A stretch of DNA of 64,000 nucleotides from Chlamydoabsidia padenii. Taxonomy: Eukaryota > Mucoromycota > Mucoromycetes > Mucorales > Cunninghamellaceae. The notes beneath the pieces are model-generated. The model saw only the letters and a program-made list of their open reading frames with translations. It searched no databases and had not been told where the DNA came from. Location: contig JAIWND010000018.1 in assembly GCA_025330725.1 (NCBI GenBank), positions 248,001 to 312,000 on the forward strand, in the 5' to 3' direction. Both the position numbers and the translations under genes were made by a program. Of this stretch, positions 47,201 through 56,524 are shown in pieces; within the stretch, counting starts at the first letter, position 1, and every line of letters starts with the position of its first letter.

Positions 47201-48593
47201 ATATTTGCAACCGGAGGTGAAGATACAGTCTTCCGCATCCATCAATGTAAGTTATAAAAATAAAATAAAAAATAGACGTATGTCGTCAACTCGATATAAA
47301 CATCATTGTCTGTCTTCACTAGATATTCCGGGTGATCCATCAAGATTTACAACTCATTCAACTATTCGGAAACACAACTCGGTGGTCAAATGCTTGGAAT
47401 GGAGTCGTGGGATTGATACGCTACTTTTTACCGCTGGTGGAAAAGAAGAATTTAGGTGCTGGAAATTGGAAATACAAGACAATCAAGAAACAGGTTTAAT
47501 AGATGTCAACTGTATGGAGTGGGCAACTTGTCCTGTTGTTGGGTAAGACTAACTATAGATATCAAAAAGAAAAGAAAAATGGAAAAGTGTACTCATGTTT
47601 GTAATATGATACCTTTTTAATTTATTTATTTCAGGGACGAGCGGATTGAAACACGTATTATGGATCTCACTACTAAAGTCATTGACGCATCTCTCGGTCT
47701 TCATTTGATTGGTGTTGTTTATTCGGATGCTATGATCAGGGTAAGTGTTTTGATTCACATGGCTAATCATACCGTATTAATCTTTTCATCCTGCTTGTAT
47801 TAGGTCTGGTTATTTGATGAAAAGATTAGAAAATTCTCTCTCCTCGTTGATGGTACTTGGCACGCCAAATGTATCCTCCAAATTACCCATGTTACTCTTC
47901 GACAAGAAAATGGTCAAGACCGGATCCTATTCTTCACTTCGGCAACTGATGGAAAGTAAGTAATTTGATGATAGTATAATATGGATGGGAAGAATCTAAT
48001 GACCTTCTTTTTATTATTATTGTTATTAACTTTTAGCGTGGCGATGTGGGATATCAACGATGAACTTAGCTATGTGATCAACAACAGGGATTCCAAAACA
48101 CCTGATATCAGACTGACTGAACCTCTCTCCTATTATCAAGCACACATGTCAGGAGTGAATGCACTCCAAGTAGCCGAATTCGATGAAAATTTGTTACTGG
48201 TGGTAACGGGGGGTGAAGATAATGCCGTCACTGCAACATGGATGAATAAAACAGATGGAAAGGTGGCAGGATCATGTACTATACCGAACGCACACGCCTC
48301 TTCTGTCAATGGCATCTACATTGGGGATAATCATCAACTGGCCACCATATCAACTGATCAACGATTCAATCTCTGGTCGGTGGTCCAAGATCAAGCATCT
48401 ATCAAATTGGATTTGAAAGATTCTGTTTATGTAGATATACCTGATCCTTCGGCATTGGATGGCATGCGACTAGAGTAAGCGAATAATGACAACATACACA
48501 GGGTTACTGATTCCTTTTTTTTTTATGTTTAGTGGAACGACTCATTTTATGTTAACTGGTATTGGTTTGCAAAGCTTACAACTCAAACCATAG
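44216..48593 (+). CDS. WDR6: WDR6 / RTT10 WD40 protein (tRNA 2'-O-methylation cofactor)
   Basis: WDR6 (RTT10/TRM734 in yeast) partners with the FTSJ1/TRM7 methyltransferase to modify tRNA wobble position 34. Seventeen exons: 44216-44387, 44472-44574, 44632-44701, 44779-45448, 45537-45648, 45711-45943, 45989-46074, 46153-46731, 46785-46886, 46938-47000, 47061-47103, 47163-47246, 47323-47542, 47635-47740, 47804-47955, 48037-48474, 48533-48593. They total 3294 bases, 1097 residues, normal for the family. WD repeats are obvious: GHEGVIFGVRFSQDGTMLAS ending in DRTIRVWSL; GHTARVWDCQF ending in STCRVWK; VATGGQDSGVRLWSL. CILYSARFYG and SGTVFNQVHLWRV match WDR6 specifically. The intron after 46731 has a GC donor (GCAAGT) between Glu and Met-Ile-Ser-Val and is frame-neutral only if spliced there. 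The ATG follows a probable 5' leader intron. Confidence 0.92.
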
Positions 48594-48938
48594 TTACTCT
48601 CCTACAGAATTACTATTGGACATAATATAGACGTCTCTTTTACTACCATCATCCCTATCTAAACACAAATAAAATGAAAATAGAATTATCGTATCTTGAT
48701 GTAATATGAATAAAGCTTTTTACTTTGTAATGATTCTTCAATTGAATAGTAAGAAATGTACAGATCTAATAACACTTATTATTTGGTGGTGCCGGAAGGA
48801 AAATTAAAACTTGACAAACGGTATTTAAAGGTCTTTTATTAAAACATTGAACTACTTTTTGATTAATTAAACAATCATAACAAAAGCATCATCCATTTTA
48901 TTTAAAATCAATTTTTACAACCAAAAGTACATTATCAC
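48594..48938. other. Convergent 3' region, no gene seen
   Basis: An AT-rich stretch between the WDR6 stop and the aldo/keto reductase stop. AATAAA at 48710-48715 (plus) can serve WDR6. Nothing else was seen. Confidence 0.5.
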
Positions 48939-50179
48939 TTATACATAGTTCATAAGTAAACGAGGGTAATAGTGGGTTTCTAAAGCTTCGATTTCTTCCG
49001 GGGTTAATTTTAATTCCATACCAGCCAACAAATCATCCAAATGATTTTCTTTTTGAGCACCCACAATAGGAGAGGTCGTCACTGGTTTTGATAATAACCA
49101 AGCTATAGCGACCTAAATAGAAATATAAAAATAAAATAAAAAGTCAATACCATATATGCAAATGAGTGGTTGTTACCTGAGCAGGAGTTACACCACGTTT
49201 TTCGGCAATAGTAGCTACTTGATCTACAATAATATCATTATCGCTATCTTCCCTAGCTCTGTATAATTGCTTCGCTCTATATGCCGTGGTTATCGAACGA
49301 GTGGTGTCTGTTGTATCCCTTTTACGGGCCAGGAGCCCACCAGCCAAAGGAGCCCAAGGAATCAGGGCGACCCCAGAATCTAAACAGTAAGGAATCATTT
49401 CCCGCTCTTCTTCCCGATAAAGCAAGTTGTACAGGTTTTGCATGGATACAAACTTGGTCCAGCCATTCTTCTCGGCGATTTGATTAGCCTTTTGGAATTG
49501 CCAGGCAGGAAGCGATGAGGCACCAATGTAACGCACTTTACCAGACTGCACAATATCATGAAGTGCACGCATGGTTTCTTCCAAAGGAACAAAATCAACG
49601 AATCGATGAACTTGGTACTTTTATAAAAAAGAAAGAGCATGAATTTCCAAATTTCAAATATCGCTTTCATATTCCGACTTACCAAATCGATATAATCTAA
49701 ACCCAGACGTTCCAACGAGGCATCGATGGCATCAAACAAATGCTTACGGGAGGCACCAACTTCATTGATGTGATTAGGATCTCCGAAAGGAGTTCTGTGC
49801 AAACCATGGGCAGGAGTAGGGAGGACGGCAAAAGTTGCTTTGGTGGCCACAACAATTCGGCCACGAGACATGTTGAATTGTTTGATGGCCTTGCCCAATA
49901 CACGTTCACTTTCTCCATTCGAGTATACATCAGCAGTATCGAAAAAGTTTATCCCCTTTTGGTATGCCTTGCCAATGAGCTCAACGGATTCCTTTTCGTT
50001 CAAGACCCAGTCCTGCCATTCGGAGCTACCGTAACCCATACAGCCAAGGCAAAGTCGAGAGACCTACCAAAAAAAAGTGGAAGGGTTAATAAGGGTTTCC
50101 ATCAAGTATCATACAGCAAGCTTACCATTAAACCGGTGTTACCAAATCGTACGTATTGCATTTTCGAGGCGTCAGACAT
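48939..50179 (-). CDS. Aldo/keto reductase (YPR127W/AAD-like group)
   Basis: An NADPH-dependent oxidoreductase with a TIM barrel. Exons 50179-50126, 50063-49683, 49617-49177 and 49112-48939 total 1050 bases, 349 residues. Catalytic tetrad residues are visible: Asp and Tyr in FFDTADVYSNGESE, Lys in VVATK, and His in YQVHRF. SGKVRYIGASSLPAWQF, SMQNLYNLLYREEEREM and IPWAPLAGGLL are typical of the aryl-alcohol-dehydrogenase-like group. The C-terminal cofactor loop has SPIVGAQKENHLDD, with Gly-Ala in place of the usual GxR/K, so coenzyme choice is uncertain. Substrate cannot be predicted. The C-terminal end PRLLMNYV could be a peroxisome-independent tail. All introns are GT-AG. GTCGGGATTTGAAACG lies 266 bp upstream. 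Confidence 0.9.
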
Positions 50180-50907
50180 TTTTTCTTTCTTCTTTAGATA
50201 ATAACAAAGGAGAGGAGAGAAAACGCAATCTTTTTTATAAACTCATGTATTATGAATGAATATAAACTTGATTGTAGCAACGATGATGATAAACAACCTA
50301 GAAACTTAATACGGTAGGCGCTGACGCTGGCGCTATAAACTCGAAGCTGGTCTACATTCTTAATATGGTAAACGCTGACGTTTTAGAATGCAGTAGCTTC
50401 AAAAAACCTTCTCTTGATCGAGGAATACTCCGATAGCTGTGAATGTCGGGATTTGAAACGAAATCACACTTTTGACGATCAATGACTGCAAGTCATTTTC
50501 TTGCTTTATGTTTGTGAGGAATATGAAGCATAGATCCAAAAAGAAAGTATTCATGTATACTGGAATGCTTGAATCAGATAATCAAGACTCTCCACCTTTT
50601 GCAGTATTATCTGAAACTTCCTTCAACTCATAAACGCTGATGTCACACAAAAGTAATAGGTAAACATGCAGGTATATAAAAAAAAATCTTGTGTAAAGTC
50701 ATATAGTATGATGGGTTTACCGTTGTTCATGTCTTTAGATTGATAAAGTGACCATATCCGCAGACATTCACCTCAAAGTCCACAAAAAACGTGTATTTCA
50801 AATCCCGATTATAGTGACAAGACGAATGAAAATCAAGGAAATGCTAGGCGCACGGAAAGTGTGCATGGAATTTTGGAAAAGGAATTACTCGCTCAATTAT
50901 CAACATA
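50180..50907. other. Gene-poor region upstream of the MITE
   Basis: It contains short repeats of a GCTGACG core (50330, 50374), with relatives near 50636, and copies of the promoter-type motif at 50445-50460 and 50795-50810. The last part (to about 50907) is a degenerate piece of the 220-bp tandem repeat found on the other side of the MITE. No convincing gene was found. Confidence 0.45.
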
Positions 50908-51200
50908 CAGTCATTCCAGAATTAGATGTCGCATTTTTCGAAAATCATATCGCTCTACTAGAAAAAAAAAGTCGTGGTTTTAAAAATATGAAGTCGCTTT
51001 TGTCGAAATAAGATGTCGCCTTATTTGTATTGTGTCTGACTTCCGTTTACACCATAGAGATATCGCGCCAACTACAATGACAAATAAGGCGACATTTTAT
51101 TTCGACAAAAGCGACTTCATATTTTTAAAACCACGACTTTTTTTTTCTAGTAGAGCGATATGATTTTCGAAAAATGCGGCATCTAATTCTGGAATGACTG
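50908..51200. mobile_element. Tc1/mariner-type MITE, 293 bp, long inverted repeats
   Basis: The ends are CAGTCATTCCAGAATTAGAT on the left and its reverse complement ATCTAATTCTGGAATGACTG on the right, each flanked by TA (50906-50907 and 51201-51202), the target duplication of Tc1/mariner elements. The arms run about 121 bp each (50908-51028 and 51080-51200) with only about two mismatches by eye, and the central loop is about 51 bp, so the whole element can fold into one hairpin. It codes for nothing. It interrupts a copy of a local tandem repeat, and the flanking sequence CAACATA/TATGCTAATG resembles the uninterrupted CAACGGATGCTAATG of sister repeats, which confirms the boundaries. The source transposase is not in the window. 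Confidence 0.85.
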
Positions 51201-51204
51201 TATG

Positions 51205-51778
51205 CTAATGATTAAAGTGGCAATGTGGATACTATGGTATATTTCCAACATAAGTCACCGCAAAAGCCAAGCTCCAAGACCCTTGTGTCCGTCAGTCCAG
51301 ATTGCGATGACTTTTACGTGTCATTTGCAAGAAAGAAAGAAAAAAGTACGAAGAGGAACCAGACTTCATTTTCAGATCCCGCCTGCCTCTACCAAGATTT
51401 AGAAAGGGCTGTACTCGCTCCATTGTCAACGGATGCTAATGATTAAAGTGGCGATGTGAACACTATAGCATATTCCCAATATAAATCACCGCAAAAGCCA
51501 AGCGCCAAGACCCTTGTGTCCGTCAGTCCAGACTTGGAATGACTTTTGTCTGTCATTTGTAAGCAAAGTACGAAGAGGGAACAAAAGTTCGTTTTCAAAA
51601 CCCGCCCTCCCTTGATTCCCTACGAGTTCTACTCGCTCAATTGTTAACGGATGCTAATGATTAAAGTGATGATGTGAATACTATGGTATATTTCCAGCAT
51701 ACATTACCTCAAAAGCCAAGCACCAAGACCCTTGTGTCAGTCTGTCCAAGCTTGCGCTGACTTTTACCTGTCCATGTA
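51205..51778. repeat. Tandem repeat, units of about 220-230 bp
   Basis: Three direct copies begin with CTAATGATTAAAGTG at 51205, 51436 and 51654; the third is cut at about 51778. Shared blocks include AAGCCAAG.(G/A/T)CCAAGACCCTTGTGTC and (A)CTCGCTC.ATTGT.AACGGATG near the unit ends. The copies are diverged by perhaps 15-20 percent by eye. A piece of a fourth unit lies left of the MITE. Two copies carry TTTTCA(A/G)A(A/T)CCCGCC, a relative of the promoter-type motif. No ORF is shared. It could be a decayed transposon or satellite-like array. Confidence 0.75.
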
Positions 51779-52598
51779 ACGAGGATTTTTTATTTTTTTT
51801 TCTAGACGGAAGGAAACATTTTCAAACGCCGAACACCAAAAATCCGTGCTCCTCCATCTAGTCGGAATGGGATGGATGGAATGCATGAATGGAAGACAGC
51901 GGCGCAAAGACATACATATAGTAAAGCCGCCCTTCTCTTTTTCAATCCTGGATTTCACTGCAATCGGTAGACCGTTTATGCTCGGGGATCTATTAGATTT
52001 GTTAGATAACGCACAAAGAATAGATTGGATACGTTACAAATCTGACTTTCAAAGAAAGGTTTGATTCTGTCTTTTTAAGTGTATTCTATAAACGAAAAAA
52101 CTCTTGGGCACAGTACGTAGTGGATTGTGTGTCTGTCGACCCTAAATACAGAAAGACATGTATATATGATAGGAATGACGCTCTGTGACATGATATGACT
52201 TGTTATCTTGATCGCATGTGTCGAGCCAATTGCATGAATCGGCATTTGAAAAGTATAGCTTGGCACTTGGTCCCATGTGTGTTGTTGTTTTTTTAATGAT
52301 AATAAAATAAGGTATCGATATGGTAACGCACATGTGTTTTGACTCAAATTTGCGCAGTATAGTATGCTTTAGATACTATTAGAATACAACTTGAGAATTT
52401 TCTAGACCAATTGGGTCCACTTGCTCACGTCAAGAACTTTTATACCTATCTTTGCCAAATTTGGGTCAGGGATTATTTATATGACTTAACCTCAAGCTTG
52501 CCCAGTATGCTTTGAATACCATTAGATTCACTGAGCCACTTTTTTATTTTTGTCATGTTTTTTGTTTTTCTGTATTGAGATACCCCTCGCCAACCAAT
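51779..52598. other. Gene-poor region
   Basis: A 72-codon frame at 51846-52064 has a fairly protein-like end (GDLLDLLDNAQRIDWIRY) but no recognisable relative. Two diverged copies of a GCAGTAT/CCAGTATGCTTT...ATT AGA block occur near 52351 and 52503. Nothing else is supported. Confidence 0.4.
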
Positions 52599-53480
52599 TC
52601 ATTCGTCAAAGGCATTACATAATCCCACCCACCGCACACAAGCCAACCTTGAATCGACCAAAAAAGTCATCAATTTACATAAAGACATAAAGAAGACAAG
52701 AGAAAGGTATTTTTTATTACAGGCATATAAACAAATAATGATATTAATAAAACTATATCTAAAGTAATCGGTTGGGAGAGATAAAAGAGCTTTTTGTTTT
52801 TTAATGATATAAGGAGGAGTCGACATACGCAATTGAGTAATCATATCATCTTGATATTTGTGGACCATGTCATCAAAGCATTTCCTGAGAGTCAGCATAT
52901 GTTCAATCAAACCAGGAAGACGGCCAAAGTCATATCTGTGCACCGGGATGTGAAAAGCGCCCAGCTTGATTAACCTGTGAAAAAATGTTTTGTCCAGATC
53001 CATCACATAGAGGTCGTGTCGATAGTTTTCAACAAAAATACCCATTACACACATACCAGTCGAAGTCAGTCTTTTGTGATGCATGCAATCCATAGAATTC
53101 TTCATCATGTTGGTCGTTTTAAGCAGATCCACATCATCTTTTGTCTTTGCTGGTGGCTTCACCTCCATGATGATCAAGTTAGTAATGCCATTTTCTTCCT
53201 TGAGTGAGACTGTGATTTCCACCATCTTCCCACGTAGGCTAGGGTCAAACCTTTTCCTTGATGTTTCCGAGCTTGCCAAGGTAGTTGAGCAGCCATCAAT
53301 GATAATCTCGTCTTCATTCTTGAAAAACGCAGCCATGATAGGATCCACCCGAGACTTGACAAACGTGCCTTCGTTCATGTCATCCACACACAAACCATTG
53401 TATTTTCGAGCCATGTTGGTCAAGCGCACCAGTATAAACTTCTTTGTTGTCGGGGTTTCATCCACACCGTGCCCGTTCAT
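52599..53480 (-). CDS. PD-(D/E)XK-like protein of a Mucorales-expanded family
   Basis: A 293-residue ORF whose first 240 residues look like real protein. The pattern FDPSLRGKMVEITVSL ... NLIIMEVKPP places Asp, then Glu-x-Lys on a beta strand, as in PD-(D/E)XK nuclease folds. Then follow HHKRLTSTGMCVMGIFVEN, YRHDLYVMDLDKTFF and LIKLGAFHIPVH, a layout I associate with a protein family present in many copies in Mucorales genomes. Biochemical function is unknown. The last 60 residues are hydrophobic and poor, so the true end may be a splice site near 52770. Upstream, coding-like pieces (53854-53784, including IVTTLLDSSTKETKGLQQDN, and about 53680-53595, including FMKEITNLKVELSLFRLEIQ) suggest more exons with a coiled coil. 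I could not join them in frame, so the locus may be decayed. Confidence 0.45.
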   Translation of the reverse strand: MNGHGVDETPTTKKFILVRLTNMARKYNGLCVDDMNEGTFVKSRVDPIMAAFFKNEDEIIIDGCSTTLASSETSRKRFDPSLRGKMVEITVSLKEENGITNLIIMEVKPPAKTKDDVDLLKTTNMMKNSMDCMHHKRLTSTGMCVMGIFVENYRHDLYVMDLDKTFFHRLIKLGAFHIPVHRYDFGRLPGLIEHMLTLRKCFDDMVHKYQDDMITQLRMSTPPYIIKKQKALLSLPTDYFRYSFINIIICLYACNKKYLSLVFFMSLCKLMTFLVDSRLACVRWVGLCNAFDE

Positions 53481-54090
53481 TCATAAAATGGGTAGTGGGA
53501 TTCCTAGAGCTAGTCGTGGTACTGTAATAGAATCACTTGATCCGAGTAAACTTGGTTAGTCAAGCATCGAGTAAACACATTTTATAGTTACTTACCCCTT
53601 TCTGTGATTAACTGTATTTCAAGCCTAAATAACGACAGTTCCACCTTCAGGTTGGTGATTTCCTTCATAAATTTGGCGTCAATGAGTTACTTTACCGATC
53701 TATACAATAAGTAAAGTAAGTATAACCTGTTGTATACACTATTATAACCCCCCAACTGGTTCTTTCTTTTTCTTTTTACTTGCCTGTTGTCTTGCTGGAG
53801 GCCTTTCGTTTCTTTGGTTGATGAATCAAGTAGGGTGGTTACAATGTTGTTCATTCAGAGTCGTAGTTATTACCTTCGGATGATTCCTATAAAAATATAT
53901 TTCGTTAGTGTGCCCACATTTCATTATACCCCCCCCCAATTTTCTTTCTTGTCACCCCCCTTTTTTTTTTACTACTGCCCTTCTGTTGCTTGTGTCTGTT
54001 GTAACGGAACAGTGCCGTTAAATTCGTTTGCGAGCTTGATTTCCACCAAGATGCTTTCAATCGCAAATAGTAGGCGGAGGGAATAAAAAG
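53481..54090 (-). other. Possible upstream exons of the PD-(D/E)XK-like locus
   Basis: Three coding-like minus-strand stretches, at about 54075-53990 (LFAIESILVEIKLANEFNGT), 53854-53784 and 53680-53595, are separated by C/G and T tracts with splice-like ends, one of them a GC donor (GCAAGT, 53783). They cannot be linked in one frame. Either exon boundaries are missed or the gene is a pseudogene. Confidence 0.3.
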
Positions 54091-54963
54091 TGGCCAAGGA
54101 GGAAAGGTTACAAAGGTTTAGCTAGTGATCGTATCCCAACATCATCATCCTGGTATATGAGCAAGATATCCACCTAATGCTAGTAGGTTGTATATTATAG
54201 ACCAGTTATCTACTATACAAGTAAAATTATTGTCTGTATCCCTTCACATATACATTATTAGGTGCTCCCTCGCCCCCCTTTTTTTATTACCTTACTTGAA
54301 TTTGAGCATAGGCCATTCCCTTCCAAGAATCACTGCATAATCCACTAGGAACAATGAAGGGTTGGTTAGTATCCCTGTCTCGACGCTACTACCATTTTTT
54401 TTTAAATACCTGTTGGGAATTCCATTGCCAATAAGAGGAGCACTGATTAGATGTATTGTCGATAAAAAAAAAAGAGAGAATGGTGATCCCGGAAGGTCAC
54501 AACCATTACTTGTACAATATCCAGGACGAGCAAGAAGTGCACATCAATTACCACCAAAGAAAAAAATATACCAAAGAAGAGTAATGTCGTAGATTGTTGG
54601 AGAGGTGTTCATTACTACCATATTTGTTTGTCGTGTTAAAAGAGACCAGCCAGGAGTAAAAGGGTAACTTGTAAATCACCACCACAGTCATCAAATTGTT
54701 TCGCCACGAATGAAAAAATTAATCAAAGTGTATTCACCGCCACCAAGAAGTAATCACGCTAAACCACGAGAGGATGTTTTTAAGGTGTAGAATGGTAAAA
54801 AAGAAACAGGGCACAATGGACTTTTAAAAAGGGAAGATGTGGTTTATACATTGTTATCAATCAACTAGTTATAATTAAGAGTCTTTAATACTATTCTAAG
54901 AATGTTGTATGGTAATATGAATGTAATAGAGTTAAGCAATGTATGCGGGTGTAGGTATTATCC

Positions 54964-55009
<46 letters not shown>

Positions 55010-55142
55010 TGGGGAGGAGTGAAAAGATCTCTTGAATTTTATATGCCGACATCAAACAGCCAATGAATAAGCTAACACGTGATATTTTCAATTTCCGACA
55101 TTGTGATTTATATAATACATAGCAGTCTAAATTTCATCGGAT
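54091..55142. other. Gene-poor region with a 40-base poly(A) tract
   Basis: An AT-rich stretch with no supported gene. An uninterrupted A run lies at about 54968-55007. Minor open frames are broken by homopolymers. A weak coding-like patch near 54476-54590 could be a relic. Confidence 0.45.
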
Positions 55143-55216
55143 GTCTTCGTGGTGTAGTTGGTTATCACGTCTGTCTAACACACAGACGGTCTGCGGTTCG
55201 AATCCGCACGAAGACA
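55143..55216 (+). tRNA. tRNA-Val (anticodon AAC)
   Basis: A 74-base cloverleaf. The acceptor stem pairs GTCTTCG with CGAAGAC, the discriminator base is A, and the D-arm region contains GTAGTTGGTTATCAC. The anticodon stem TCTGT/ACAGA encloses CTAACAC with anticodon AAC (Val). The T arm holds GGTTCGAATCC (B box) and the A box is GGTGTAGTTGG-like. There is no intron. A run of six T follows at once (55217-55222), giving a Pol III terminator. The LTR of the retroelement begins only about 76 bp downstream. Confidence 0.95.
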
Positions 55217-55222
55217 TTTTTT
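55217..55222 (+). terminator. Pol III T-run terminator of tRNA-Val
   Basis: A run of T directly after the tRNA 3' end, as expected for RNA polymerase III. Confidence 0.8.
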
Positions 55223-55292
55223 GCTTTCAACCTCCTTCTGTCGGAGTTATAATTTACTGATGCGGCTAAATCTGGTATATGTTAGAGTTTTG

Positions 55293-55667
55293 TGTTACGG
55301 CTATATATGTTATGTATATAGGTAACTAATGTGTTTTTGGTCTTTTTGTATGATTTTTATAGAGTGAGCACCAGAACTTTTATGGTGAAAGTTCAACCTT
55401 TTTGATAGAATAGAGTGAAATAAAGAATCTACGACTAAATGTGTCGGATTTTAAATAATCAAGACTTATAGTCTGAAAAAAAATATGAATATGCTCTATA
55501 TAAATGATAGAGACTAAAAGAATAAGACAGTATTTGGTTGGATCGAAGTCCTTTTATACTGCTTTTATTGAGTTAAATAATAAATAAGAGATAACTATCG
55601 AAAAAAATAAAATTGCGGGGAGAGGAGGGTATTTATACTAATAATTCAAACTGCGCATCCAACAATG
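55293..55667 (-). repeat. LTR, 3' side of the element (left copy)
   Basis: It starts TGTTACGGCTATATATG and shares with the right-hand copies GTGAGCACCAGAA (55364), AAGACTTATAGTCTGA, a CTATATAAATGATAGAGACT hairpin, AATAAGACAGTA.TTGG and GGGTATTTATACTA. The last gives TATAAATA on the minus strand (55637-55630), the likely U3 TATA box. The right end is uncertain. It is clearly more diverged from the copies at 62281 and 63136 than those are from each other. Confidence 0.7.
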
Positions 55668-55731
55668 AACAAGAGGTGCAGATAACAAGAGGTGCATATA
55701 ACCTGAGGTGCATATAACCTGAGGTGCAGAT
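55668..55731. repeat. Four 16-bp tandem repeats next to the 3' LTR
   Basis: Units AACAAGAGGTGCAGAT, AACAAGAGGTGCATAT, AACCTGAGGTGCATAT and AACCTGAGGTGCAGAT follow one another without gaps. They sit between the extra-ORF stop and the U3 TATA box, where promoter-strength repeats are common in LTRs. Role inferred. Confidence 0.9.
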
Positions 55732-55735
55732 ATTA

Positions 55736-56359
55736 CTATATCTGGTCGGCCCAAGCCATTAGACGTGGAATTCCAAATATGGCTTGCAAAATATCATCCT
55801 CGTCATGCCCCAGCCGACTAAAAGGCGGCCCACTGCCTTGTAACCATTCGTCTTGCTCATTCATTTCCTTCCAGATGCTGCGTAGGGTCATGTCTGCATT
55901 GCTGTCCTTGACCAATTTGCGGACCATTTTCTTGACTGCGAGGCCATACAAGTTTGCTGGTGGTTGTTGTGGGTACATTTGGCGAGCAACACTTATCAGG
56001 GCAGGCACCAAGTTTTCTTTCAAAAGTCCCATACGCTTCCAATATACTTCTTTTTCTTGTACCATTAGTTCCATATATTGATTGATTGAAGTGTATGCGC
56101 TGAGGTGATTATGTTCAAATTTTTGTGTATAATTCAAGTTCCACCCTGGCTCTTGGCTTTGCGTCCAGTCGATATGGGTTAGATCAATTGTTTCAATCTC
56201 CATTTCTGTTTCTTGAGAATCGGAGAGGTCAATCAAGTCTTCTTCGGGGTCAGTCAAGTCAATCAAATCATGGTCTTGTTCCAAGGCAGAATCATCTCTG
56301 TGCAACCAGTTTTCCAAAGAGGATGTAGAAGAAGGGGGAGATGGGTATGATTTTTCCAT
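55736..56359 (-). CDS. Extra retroelement ORF with three SUMO-interaction-like motifs
   Basis: A 207-residue protein from the ATG at 56359, between integrase and the 3' LTR. Three motifs of hydrophobic-Asp-hydrophobic-Ser/Thr type followed by acidic residues lie close together: LIDLTDPEED (32-41), LIDLSDSQETEME (42-54) and TIDLTHID (57-64), matching the SUMO-interacting motif pattern. The central part is helical (YMELMVQEKEVYWKRMGLLK; LYGLAVKKMVRKLV). It ends DDILQAIFGIPRLMAWADQ followed by Ile. That ending recurs, in diverged form, twice more in the window beside other LTR copies, so it is a regular part of this element family. No signal peptide or membrane helix is present, so it is not an envelope-type protein. 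A nuclear role such as targeting or silencing evasion is only a hypothesis. Confidence 0.7.
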   Translation of the reverse strand: MEKSYPSPPSSTSSLENWLHRDDSALEQDHDLIDLTDPEEDLIDLSDSQETEMEIETIDLTHIDWTQSQEPGWNLNYTQKFEHNHLSAYTSINQYMELMVQEKEVYWKRMGLLKENLVPALISVARQMYPQQPPANLYGLAVKKMVRKLVKDSNADMTLRSIWKEMNEQDEWLQGSGPPFSRLGHDEDDILQAIFGIPRLMAWADQI

Positions 56360-56472
56360 GGTTTGATTTTGTTTTAAGATAATAAAATAAAAGTGTACAT
56401 GCAAAGATGTTGTGCTATATATATACGTTTTTTTTTTTTTCACGGAGTTTCATTTGATTTTGTTCCTGAGCG

Positions 56473-56475
<3 letters not shown>

Positions 56476-56520
<45 letters not shown>
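56476..56520. repeat. 45-base poly(T) tract (poly(A) on the coding strand)
   Basis: An uninterrupted T run between the integrase stop and the extra ORF. On the element's sense strand it is poly(A). Its length may be an assembly estimate. Confidence 0.9.
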
Positions 56521-56521
<1 letters not shown>

Positions 56522-56524
56522 TTT

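Noticed and set aside
51205..51778. CRISPR-like array
   Set aside because: Only three long diverged direct repeats of about 220 bp without short unique spacers, in a eukaryotic sequence.
55736..56359. Envelope-like gene of an errantivirus-type element
   Set aside because: Position fits, but there is no signal peptide, membrane helix or glycosylation pattern; the protein is acidic and helical.
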